Source of the DNA: Nephromyces sp. MM_2019
Taxonomy: Eukaryota; Apicomplexa; Aconoidasida; Nephromycida
Reading direction: 5' to 3'
Assembly (NCBI GenBank): GCA_015657535.1
Contig: JADHZB010002004.1
Location: 25,742 to 55,899, forward strand
Length of the DNA stretch: 30,158 nucleotides
Shown here: positions 12,145 to 22,924 of the stretch, piece by piece
Layout of the letters: every line of letters begins with the position of its first letter
How positions within the stretch are numbered: position 1 is the stretch's first letter
Notes under the pieces: generated by a model
Told to the model about the DNA's origin: nothing
What the model saw: only the letters and a program-made list of their open reading frames with translations
Database searches by the model: none
Program-made: the position numbers and the translations under genes

Positions 12145-12496
12145 ATTAAGCAAAAACCAGAAAATATCTTTTTCTAATTTATTTATAAAAAGCTAATCCT
12201 TTAATTTTTCCTTTAAAAGTCATCCAAATCCTTCAGTTCAAAACATTTTTATTTTGCCTTTTATTGAACGAAAACAATACTTTTTATAAAGCAAATCGAT
12301 CTATAACACAAACTCTCTTTCGAAAGAGAATATATCTCATTTTTAATTAAACAAAATGAAAGAAAAGTAGAATTTATTAAAAAATCATAGTGTTGAAAAA
12401 CATTTACAAGTTTAAAAAAACCTATAAGCTTACTCAACCATTGCTTTGAATTGTTTAGTTTACGAAACCGATTTATGTAGTCATACGTAGTCGTCA

Positions 12497-12521
12497 CCTA
12501 GAATGTTGAACTAATTCTAGG
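12497..12521. other. Perfect 8-bp hairpin
   Basis: Arms cctagaat and attctagg flank a 9-nt loop (gttgaacta). It lies 350 bp from the GC-rich inverted repeat, in DNA without coding potential. It could be a structured RNA element or a chance palindrome. Confidence 0.35.
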
Positions 12522-14638
12522 CCTACAAATGTAAATGATCCCGATTAATAGCTTAGGATACATCAGTGTGTAAAAATAACTAAATTATGATCTTTTAGAT
12601 GTATTTGCATATATATACATATGTAATAATGCATACCTTTTTTATTTAAGTATATGCACATATGTGTGAGAATTGATATATTTCCTTTACTTGGGCTATA
12701 TTTTAAACATAAATTCATTATATACCTTATCATATAAACTTATTGCCTACTTATATGTATACAAAATGAATTAATTTAAATTCATAATATAATGCATATG
12801 TAAAATATTAGCTATTCTCCTAATTTAAGATGCTTATTTATATATTGTAGAAAATTTAATGTAATTTAATACTTAATAATTTTTGAAGTGTTATATACAC
12901 GTACATAAATCAGACTAATTGAATATTTCGATTTAATTAAATTGGATTCCTTTTTTACTTTTGTAAATCATTACATTTTAAGATTTGATATTTATTTCCA
13001 ATCCGCCTTTACATATAGAAATATATATCAAGCTTATTTTGTTAGATATAAATCCACAATTTCTGGTATTATATATATTGTATGAAGTTTAAATCTGATG
13101 TAGTATAATAAAAAACAAATTTAAAGTTACACAATGTTTAATCCCAGACTTCATTTCTAGGATAAATATATATATGTAAACTCATACATATGTTAAAATT
13201 TGAGTTTTATATACAGACATACAAATTTAAACACACAAAAATTTACACATTGAACAAACATTCACACTTTCTCATATTCACAAAAACACGTTCACACCGT
13301 TATAAACACACATACTCCCAAATCCTAAAATAAACTCATGTATGTACACACTCTTATATGATTACAACTACAGAGATACACAGAAACACAAGTGATATAT
13401 ACAGTTATTAGAACAGTTTATATTAAATTCTGATATAAACTATAAGTATGAACAGAAATAATATTGTACGTATTGCCTATCAAAAACTTTTTAGGATAGC
13501 TTGTCTTGGTAAATATATGTATAACTATTTCATTTTTGAAATTAAATTGATATAGTAAAATTTAATTAGATTGCATAAAAAATTTTTATTACTATTTATC
13601 ATACTAAATCATGTTATTTCATAATTTATTATTACTTTCTTTTTAATTCCTTAATCTCAAACAAAGAGGTCCACCGACAAATCAAATTATAAAGGTAGTG
13701 AATGTCATGTAAATATTGACTGTTTTTTATTTATTAATTGTTTCAGCACATATAATTAAATATCTTTTAAAATCTATGAACTTAAATTTCATCGAATTAT
13801 ATCAAGAAAGTTTTATGTTTTTAAAAAAAAGTTGTTTTATTTTCACTTTCGATTGCTGAAACAATTCATTTCATAGGCGGGTTGGTTATATAATTAAGAT
13901 AAGGACTTAGAAAGGATCATTGAAACACTATACCTTAAAAAATCATCTAAAACTTAAAAATCACTTTATATAATTACTTGGAAAGTGTGTTTATTAGGAG
14001 TGATCTTAGGACCTAAGTTCAACGTCTACTCAAATATACGCAATTCATACATTTAGCTTGTATGTATATACTCGTCAAGCTTATATACCCATACACATAG
14101 AATGAATAGGCATGTATTTAAGAGCTACGCATGTAGGTACCAACTTATTGTGAAGGGTATATATGTACGATTGTATGTGTAACTTACTTGTCTATCTAAA
14201 TTTTGTAAAATATATATATAATATCTATATAGCATGCATTTGTGTATACTTAGACCATTAACAATCATCTACTAAATCTTTAAACATATTTCCTAGATCT
14301 TTTCTGTTTGTTATGTGACTAGTCAAATAACTATGGGTAGTGTAAAAAGTGAGTAGACCGTAATTAAAATATGAGGTAGAATTAGTAATAAAAAATTACA
14401 CCACTAATTTTGTATTGTACTTACACTTCAAAAAAAAAAAAATCTCACCGTAATGCAATTTTAATCGATTTTTTTCGAGGGAAATATTAATTTTTTGAAA
14501 AAATTTTTAAAGAGAAAAAACACTAACATATTTATCTTAGGACATCTTTTTTTTTATACAATATATCTTATATGAACATAACCTATGTACTGATAAGTAT
14601 AGATAATAAAACATACATAATATACTAGATAAACCGAA

Positions 14639-17600
14639 ATGTTTGGAAAAATTTGGAATGACACAGTGAGCAGGGTAAAGACAACTGCTGTCGAAGTACA
14701 AAACCAAGTTAATCAAAGAGCTGCACGCGCTCGAGAAGTCATACTACAATATGGTAAACGTGCTACATCGGAACAACTCGAACAACAACTCCTAAGTCAA
14801 ATCGTTAACATAGATACAGGCACTGACATTGAAGAGCTGTGCTCTCGATGGCTAAGATATATAAACAATTCTAATGATTCACAGTGCCCCCGATACCACT
14901 CTAATACCGACAAAGAAGCTAAGAATAACATTCAACACGTTGCGGCCAAGCAGCAGGAGCTGAACAGTGAATCTACAATTCAACCCATTGAAACTCCCCC
15001 TAGGAAGACATCACCAACCTATCGCTGGGAAACATTTAACTCGAATTTAATTACCAGACAGGACGCAATAGCTCTGCAACAATTTTTGTTTCCTGAGGGA
15101 AATAAGCCAGAAGACCATCAAGGTGAAACAATTGAGAACTCTCCGCAGAGCTCTAATGAACAACTCACCCCAAAGGATCAGAGTAAATTATTGAATGTAA
15201 GCACATCACTTACGGACCTTATGATTTCATTTTCGAACTCAGGCCTAACATTTAAGGAAATCATTCTAAAATCGGAATTGCTTGAGAAATTGATTATAAG
15301 GATATTTAGGGATCCTAAGCTCATTAAACATCTAACTGGACCACTCGAAAATTACGACAATTCACAAACACACCACAAATCAAGTAATCTACTATTGCAA
15401 TTATTCGATGAATTGTTAATGGGAGGCCATAAATTACATAGACAAATGCTAAGCCTCCTCATAACTATGGACCCAGAGTGGAAAGGACATGTAGAATGTA
15501 TGGCCAAACTCATTTCATTTCTAAAATGGGATTGGATAAGTGAGAGGTTATTAGATTTCAGAACTCAAATCCTTCACGACATTAAACATGCAAGTGATTT
15601 CCTGGAAAATTGGAACCCACCAGAATTATATGAAGATCCAAATGATTTTGAGACATCAAGGCATATGACTCCCTCTGAAAGTTCGGATGGACTTATCAAA
15701 CACAACATTCGTATACTCACATCTAGGAAGCTCGTTCAATTACACCAGCTCCTTTCTGCTAATTTGTACCAATCAGCTGAACGTAGGAAGCACCAAGCTA
15801 AATCTGTAAAAAATAAACTGAAAGTCTTGGCTAATAAAATTTCCGACAAGGCCAATCAATATGAGGAAAACACCAATTTAGCTATTACCAGACAAAAATT
15901 ATTCGAGGTAATTAATTATATTTTGTATTAACACTTATATATGTATATATATATCAAGACCATCTCTATTACTTTGACTTTTCACAATTTAGCCTATTTA
16001 ATAGATGATAAAAGCCTATTATCTCTAGACTTTATCTTATTAAAAGCAACAAAGTTTTAATAAATACTCAAATCATCACACATCATAACTTATCAAATCA
16101 AAATTAATGAGTAATACATTTTATAAATCCAACCTAGCTACCCATTAATTATGTAAAAATACAAGATTGACAAATACAAATCAAAGTCACCAATCATATA
16201 TATTAAAGCTTGAGGATCATAATTTATTTTAATTTTTAGGAAGAAAGTGTTCAAAAATTCAAAGATTTTGAGGAAAAAATCAGCTCATTTAGCAAGGACT
16301 ATCATTCATTTGATGAACAGCTTGAATCACTAATCAAAAAGCAGCAGGAACTTACAGATCAATTAAGAGCAGTCGAAGATGAGATAAGAGAAATCAATTT
16401 AGAAAGATCTAATTTTTATAGCAGCATTCAAAAATATCAAAAACAACAACAAGAGCAGGAAAATATATTTTCATTAAAAGTTAGTTTGGAGAAATCTGAA
16501 CAACTCAGTAGTGAAAAGAAGCAATTTGATATACAGAACATACTTAGTTTGACTAGTGATGCTCAAAACACAATTTCCTCAAGATTATCTGGCAATGCTA
16601 ATGAATTAGAACATATGTTCGACTCAATACAAGGTATGGTAGGTCTGTACTCAGGGGAGTGGGGGGGTGGTGCACCTAGCTTACACCAATTAAGACATGA
16701 AATCTGATATGGATGCTCTTAATCTTGCCCTATAATTCAGTTTCAAGGCATTCAAGTATATTTAATAAAATACAAATTTGACTACAGCACATTGCATTAT
16801 ACAAATTACTGTATATTGCAATTAATAATATCCTATAAGGATAGAATTTAGGTCTAAACGTATAAGTTTAAATGCAAATACACTTTTCACCTCATACTAC
16901 TTAGGTGTTTTTTTCACTCTAACACCAAAGTTTTACTATATTTTGCTATTTGTTTGATGTGTCATTATTACAGGCCCAACATCAAAATTACTAGCAGATA
17001 ACCTTGAGTACGAAAAGGAGAGACTCCTCTATGAGAATCACATTATATTAAACTCCAATCCATTGGAGTTGGCTAAAGACTCACCTCATTCAGTACAGAA
17101 CACTCTAAAAAACCAAGGACAACATCTAACGCATGCAGAAAGTATGAATTCATCTATTGCACAATGTTTAAACACTCAAGAACAATTAGACCTCATCTGG
17201 TCAGAGTTTCGCTCATTCGCATTAAGTTGTGAAAAAATTTTAACCCTCCCCTCACAAGAAACGTCACCATCTACTCTCAGATTATTTTCAAATGAAAAAT
17301 TGCTCAGGAAACCTACCTGGATGAGTGAAGAAATGGAAGGGGAGATGGGAGCTGAGCTGGAAGAAGTCAATAAACAAGAAGAGGCACACACACCAAGGAG
17401 GGATGATCATCAGGATTACACGCCTAAAGACGATTTTGATTTTATGAAAAGGCTTAATGAACTTGAAAACCTATATATCACTTTGAAGGAACATGTTTCT
17501 GCTCTCAACAATTTGGAAGGTTTATTATACAAAAATTATATTACTCATATTTGCTTGACTTATTGATTCACAGTAATCAACTATTATCAGTAAATACCAA

Positions 17601-17939
17601 AGCGTATATTTGTATAATCTAGATATACAGTATATTTCAAATTGTAACACCATTCCTAACAATTCATAATCATTACTTAATCCCACTCATAATATTGTTA
17701 TATCACCAAACATTTCGATAAATTTTACACACCTAGGTGATGACGAAACTAAAGATAACCAAGGAGAGGATGATGTCATGCTAAAAGAAGAACTCATTAA
17801 TAATATAAAAAGTGACTCACCATTACATACATCAGAAATATATCAAGACGATGAAATCGAAGAGGATTTGGATATAGATGAATTTGTTGAAAAATATATA
17901 AATGATGAAACAGCTGCTGCTTTGAAGCATCAGTTTTAG
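14639..17939 (+). CDS. Unrecognised helical and coiled-coil protein, four exons
   Basis: I do not recognise the family. Exons: 14639-15907, 16240-16633, 16974-17519, 17737-17939. Phases 0, 1 and 1 match across GT-AG introns of 332, 340 and 217 bp, giving 803 residues ending in TAG. Residues 1-60 begin MFGKIWNDTVSRVK and are amphipathic and Arg/Gln-rich. Residues 80-185 are polar and probably disordered. Residues 190-330 are Leu-rich helical sequence (NLLLQLFDELL, MLSLLITMDPEW), possibly an armadillo-like solenoid. Residues 380-530, across exons 1 and 2, form a strong coiled coil rich in Glu, Lys and Gln (LIKKQQELTDQLRAVEDE). The C-terminal 70 residues are acidic (EIEEDLDIDEFVEKYIN) and end ALKHQF. 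There is no signal peptide or transmembrane segment, so a cytosolic, cytoskeletal or Golgi-tether role is possible but unproven. The coding region is clearly richer in GC than its AT-rich surroundings, which supports a real gene. Introns here lack CA/TG repeats, unlike the flanking genes. Confidence 0.83.
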
Positions 17940-19080
17940 AAATTAGGTAAATTTTAATTAGTTCAAGCAAATTTACAAACTTGCGGTAATTATGATTACT
18001 TCTTCCTGTTACTAAACCCATCTAAGCACACGATTAACAATACAAGCTTTAGTAATATAAAATGAGCTCATTCAGCAAAATGATAGTAAATCACTCTGAA
18101 CCTGTATATACGCATAGCATAAATCCAACGAGTGATTTTTAATTCTTTATTTTCACTTAATCTCTAATTTTTTATATAATTTTATCATTTATGAACTTAG
18201 ACAAAATTAATAAAAGAATTGCAACAAGTTAATGTTGTATGGTGTAGTATTCATATTTTTTTATATATAAATTACTACAACTTCCATAGAAACTTGTATG
18301 CCTATTTTATACGCCATATTAAATCAGCATTGGTCAGAAAAGTTTATATAAAGGACTGAAACAATATTACAATCTCAGTCAATATAAAAAATTATTCAAG
18401 CTTAATAGTTAAACATAGATTAATAGAATCCTTTGAAAGTTTTAATCGAGTCTCCTTGTTAAAAGTTTATATAATTTTACTGTATTATTTTTGTTGTATA
18501 TATTAGAAATGAAAAATTGACATTTAAGAGAACAAGTACTACCAAATCTCAAAACTAAAATGCTAGATAATTGATTTTCAAAAAAAATTTTATCATTTTG
18601 GAAGCTGAAATTTTTTATCTAATTTATTTGTTTAAAAAATTTTACTATAGTATATTGTTCAATGTGTGTAATTCCAATTTTCAAATTGTCCTCTATTGTG
18701 AGTAAAAATTCAAATTGTTCCCTTATAATAGATTTCTAGTTTTATGAAAAAGGTGAATTAATTTTGCTATTAAGAAATCCAAGTATTTTGATCAATTAAA
18801 AGGCATTGTTTCCTTATAGGTGAAGAAACTTCATGTAGTAAAATTAAGTCGTAAATATAAAATAAAATTGGTTAAAGTATGCTCAGATAATCTATTATAA
18901 CTGAGAAAAAGTAGGAAAAGAATGCTTATAATTTAAAAACTATAATATATTGTACAACATATAAAAGATGGTTAATAGTAACAAGAATGTAACAAAAATA
19001 TGCTAAAATAAGCATACAAATCGAAATGTTTTGTGTTTTAAGATGTTAATATGTTCTTTTAATTTTTGTTTGTATAGTTA
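17940..19080. other. Convergent intergenic region
   Basis: 1.1 kb between the 3' ends of the coiled-coil gene (plus strand) and the surface-protein gene (minus strand). It is AT-rich without clear repeats. Both 3' untranslated regions and polyadenylation sites should be here; no gene is supported. Confidence 0.5.
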
Positions 19081-22000
19081 CTACGCCCAACGGCTGAATT
19101 CTTCTATTCGAACTTCGAAATTAGATCCAGTTGAAGGTTGGTTTGTGTTAATAAGTGGTAGTGGCGCGGTCCATCCAGGTGCAGCACTAAAATAGGAGTT
19201 ATGTTAAATGGGTTAAAATTGTTTTTATATATAATTGGCATAAATAAAATTTTAATATCAATTGAAAATTGCATGTGTAAATGTGCTTATGTGCAATAGC
19301 TTACTTTTGGTTAGTTAAATAAAATGCGAATCCTGAGCTAAGTGCAACAACACCAATAAATCCAACAACCATGACGGCGGAAGAAACTGAAAATTGACCA
19401 GTGTCAAAGAGAGCAGATTCAGGGGGTGTAGGTGGTGGGGATTCTGAGGGGAATTCAGGCTCTTCGGGATCTTCTTCATCACCATTACCACCATCAGCTG
19501 GATCATCGGGATTATCACCATTACCATCATCAGCTGGATCATCGGGATTATCACCATTACCACCATCAGCTGGATCATCGGGATTATCACCATCACCACC
19601 ATCAGCTGGATCATCGGGATTATCACCATCACCACCATCAGCTGGATCATCGGGATTATCACCATCACCACCATCAGCTGGATCATCNNNNNNNNNNNNN
19701 NNNNNNNNNNNNNNNNNNNNNNNNNNNNNNNNNNNNNNNNNNNNNNNNNNNNNNNNNNNNNNNNNNNNNNNNNNNNNNNNNNNNNNNNNNNNNNNNNNNN
19801 NNNNNNNNNNNNNNNNNNNNNNNNNNNNNNNNNNNNNNNNNNNNNNNNNNNNNNNNNNNNNNNNNNNNNNNNNNNNNNNNNNNNNNNNNNNNNNNNNNNN
19901 NNNNNNNNNNNNNNNNNNNNNNNNNNNNNNNNNNNNNNNNNNNNNNNNNNNNNNNNNNNNNNNNNNNNNNNNNNNNNNNNNNNNNNNNNNNNNNNNNNNN
20001 NNNNNNNNNNNNNNNNNNNNNNNNNNNNNNNNNNNNNNNNNNNNNNNNNNNNNNNNNNNNNNNNNNNNNNNNNNNNNNNNNNNNNNNNNNNNNNNNNNNN
20101 NNNNNNNNNNNNNNNNNNNNNNNNNNNNNNNNNNNNNNNNNNNNNNNNNNNNNNNNNNATCACCACCATCTTCTGGGTCATCGGGATCTTTTCCATCACC
20201 ACCATCTTCTGGATCATCGGGGTCTTTTTCATCACCACCATCATCGGGATCTTTTCCATCACCACCATCTTCTGGGTCATCGGGGTCTTTTTCATCACCA
20301 CCATCTTCTGGGTCATCGGGATCTTTTCCATCACCACCATCTTCTGGATCATCGGGATCTTTTTCATCACCACCACCAGGAGTGTCATCTTCACAATTAC
20401 AAGGGTACCATTCAAATTGATCCCCAAAAGGTTTGGGATTTGAATCACTCCATGGGAACGGTGGTGCAAAAGGTTCAGGGTTCGATTCATGCCATGGGAA
20501 GGGTGGTGCAAAGGTTTCAAAAGTAGAATTAGCATCATCATCATAACCGAAATCAGGTGCAAAATGGTTATTGTCAGTAGGATCCCATGGGAAGGGGTAT
20601 GAGAAAGTGTCATTGTTAGTAGAATTCCATGGGAAAGGATGTGTGAATGGGTTTGTATAATTTCGACAATTACAAGGTGGTTCATACCAAGGGAAAGGGG
20701 GTTCATTGAAACTAGGTGTTTTAAAATTGGGTGAGGGATCAGGTGTGGGGAATGTGGGCCACGGTGGGAATTTAAATGTACCATTCACATTATACTCTTG
20801 TTTTGGCCAATAGAAATCTTCAAGCGTGTAGTTAAATGAGGCCTCATGCCCTGGTGTTGTATAATTAGTTGTCATTGTCATCTGATCAGGTGTAAATGTG
20901 AAATTAGTTGATGCGGTATTATTTGGTGTTGTGTAATTAGTAGAATGAGTCATCTGATCTGGTGTAAAGGTGTAATTAGATGAAGCTGTGTTATTCGGTG
21001 TTGTATAATAAGTTGAAAATTTCTTTTTCGTAGTGTAATAATCATCGCTTTTGCCTAAAGTTGGGCCAAAAGATTCGTTAAATTTTTTGTCAAATCTTTT
21101 GTTAAATACTTCTTGATCATTAAAATCACCCTTTTTGCTATCATCGCTTTTATTTTCTCCTGTGTAGTTAATAGTTTCAATAAATTTAAAATTTAAAAGC
21201 TCAGCAAAAGTAAAGCTTACCAAAAGGGACTGAATTAGGTTCTTCAAAGAGTCGCCTTAGATTGTATCTCTTAGGGTAATTTCCAAAACTTGATTCAAAT
21301 TTTCCATTGGAAAAATCATCAAATTCTGAAAATTCTGAGTTAAATTGAGCAACAGAATTCGTATTAGTTGGCCCAAATGAATCGTATCCAGAGTCTATAT
21401 CAAAGAGCAATAATTAACAATTATAATCCTAGTATTGGTATCAGACATAAAAAATTTCAAGCTTCATGTTCAGTAATGTTACTAAATATATATTGAAATG
21501 TGTAGTTTCTAATATTTCAAAAAAATTAGAATATTTAGATAACATTTGATCAAGGCGTTCTTTGAAATGCCTTAAATGCTTGTTAAGTTGTGTGAAAACT
21601 ATATTGTAATAAAAATATTGCAATGGTTTAGTAAGAAAATTACCATTTTCAAAAGGTCCATTATTAGAATCCTTGATTCCATCATTAAACACTAGTAAAA
21701 TAGGGTATACGTGGAATATTAAAAATTATGTTATATACAAAGAGATTCACTAAATCTTCAAAAAAGGTTTCGTAAGAAAAGTGAAATCGATATATGGAGC
21801 TAATTATTGTAAATATATATAGATAATTTAATTGTGGAAGCATAGTGTGCATAATAAAATTGAGTAAGAATAATAAATTTGTGCACAAATTTAAGTGATA
21901 GAAAAAGAGCTAAAAAAAATACGTATAAATAAAGCGTCACCAAACATGATTATATAAACTAGCCTAATTGTATATTTATTTTGATATTTAAACTATTAAC

Positions 22001-22626
22001 CAAATTTAAGTTAAAATAAAACAGAGAAATATGAGCAATTACTATTATATGGATTTTTATATTCCTCAGTTTTATTGTTGAAATTTTTTTCTTTGAAAGT
22101 ATATATTTCTCCATCTGGGGCATATACGGTACTATCATATATAAAGTTTTGATTTTTATTAGCCTCACTTCTACTTGAATCCTCTTGTAAATCTATATAA
22201 ATTTTTGATGAATTTAAGGTATAACAACTATAAATATAGTTTCTATTGTTATAAATATTATGTGTAAATGATTATATTTAAACAGTTACCATGTTTATAT
22301 ATATATATATATATATATATAAACGAGCTAATTATATGTTAGTATAATATATATGAAAACTGATGCTTGATATATAGATATATTTAGATATATAAAGAGG
22401 GTAATTCAATACAACATAACAATTTTTTATAGGTCTGTGTAATTTTAACCAATTTACATATATATATTTTGAGCAAGAAATGAGTGTTATATGTAATATA
22501 GTCCAGAAATTGGTCAAGCTCACATTGCATCCAGTTATATTCGGCATTAACATTGCTGAAGTTTGGTGCAAGAAGGATCAAGGTTGTTACCAATATAAAA
22601 ATTTTAGTTGGTATTGTACTTAACAT
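19081..22626 (-). CDS. Type I surface protein with repeats and Trp-containing cytoplasmic tail; gapped
   Basis: Predicted secretory-route membrane protein. Exons: 22626 to 22458 (or 22524), 22192-22043, 21691-21644, 21394-21221, 21159-19305, 19186-19081. The first four introns are phase 1 and the last phase 2, giving about 833 residues with the longer first exon, including 157 unknown residues in the gap. Layout: signal peptide (IFILVTTLILLA, then SNVNA); Asn-, Ser- and Phe-rich N-terminal part; three copies of a 24-residue repeat (YTTPNNTASSNYTFTPDQMT type) with many N-x-T sites; a Pro/Phe/Trp region with repeated PFPW motifs, bracketed by two PCNC motifs; acidic 12-residue repeats (DDPEDGGDGKDP, later DDPADGGDGDNP); a Pro-rich stem; a helix at 19387-19316 (SSAVMVVGFIGVVALSSGFA); and a tail ending NFEVRIEEFSRWA. 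The tail resembles apicomplexan TRAP/MIC adhesins, which carry a Trp near an acidic C-terminus; this is inference only, as no vWA or thrombospondin domain is seen. Reading the last AAG as followed directly by stop TAA at 19303 would remove the tail exon, but the GTAAGC donor and matching phase favour splicing. Confidence 0.8.
19480..20385 (-). repeat. 36-bp coding tandem repeat with 471-N gap
   Basis: The left part (19480-19687) encodes Asp-Asp-Pro-Ala-Asp-Gly-Gly-Asp/Asn-Gly-Asp-Asn-Pro units. The right part (20159-20385) encodes Asp-Asp-Pro-Glu-Asp-Gly-Gly-Asp-Glu/Gly-Lys-Asp-Pro units, with one unit shortened to lack Pro-Glu-Asp and neighbours. Positions 19688-20158 are N. The gap is 157 codons long, so the frame stays open, but its true length and the switch point between the two unit types are unknown. 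Confidence 0.95.
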
Positions 22627-22813
22627 CTTGAAACTAAGTTAACACATTTATTATGTATGAATTTGTTAATCATGTAATATTAAATAATTTTTTATATCTA
22701 GATGCGAAAATTTGTATTTGAAGTTTGTATTTGTATGTAATCATAAATTATTCTTTATAAAGATTATGGAATGGGTTTGATGAAATCTGAATAATAAATA
22801 ATCTCAATTCTAA

Positions 22814-22924
22814 TGCTTGGTTTCTCCAATATTAGTATCATATGTTTAAGTGCTTGGTTTCCCCAAAAATAATATCAAATAGTTAAGCGCTTGGTTTCCC
22901 CAATATTAATATCAAAGATATAAA
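22814..22924 (-). promoter_or_regulatory. Three 37-bp direct repeats upstream of the surface-protein gene
   Basis: Units start at 22814, 22851 and 22888, each exactly 37 bp. The shared core is gcttggtttccccaa, then tattaatatcaaa. They sit 188-298 bp upstream of the signal-peptide ATG at 22626, where a promoter element is expected. The first half is better conserved than the second, which fits a protein-binding site. No function has been shown. Confidence 0.6.

Larger units (their letters stand above)
10956..14638. other. 3.7-kb divergent intergenic region
   Basis: Lies between two genes transcribed away from each other (Kish to the left, coiled-coil gene to the right), so it should hold both promoters. 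TG-rich sequence stops at about 11.35 kb; the rest is plain AT-rich DNA with a (TA)n run at 11548-11573 and minor CA-rich sequence at 13200-13400. Two GC-richer hairpins occur at 12095-12144 and 12497-12521. No tRNA, rRNA or snRNA was recognised, and no set of exons with consistent phases was found. Confidence 0.5.

Noticed and set aside
12261..12497. 78-residue minus-strand frame
   Set aside because: AT-rich composition, no similarity and no splice partners; likely chance.
20460..20490. A ggttcgattc sequence like a tRNA B box
   Set aside because: It lies inside coding repeats of the surface gene, with no matching A box or cloverleaf.
19401..20526. Plus-strand frames rich in Ser/Pro/Gly or His/Asp across the repeat and gap
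   Set aside because: They mirror the 36-bp coding repeat of the minus-strand surface gene and stay open only because of the repeat and the N run.
19315..20784. Minus-strand Met/Val/Ile-rich frame overlapping the surface gene
   Set aside because: It is the shifted frame of the same repeat; the Asp/Pro/Gly frame has the transmembrane helix, matching splice phases and an N-terminal signal exon.
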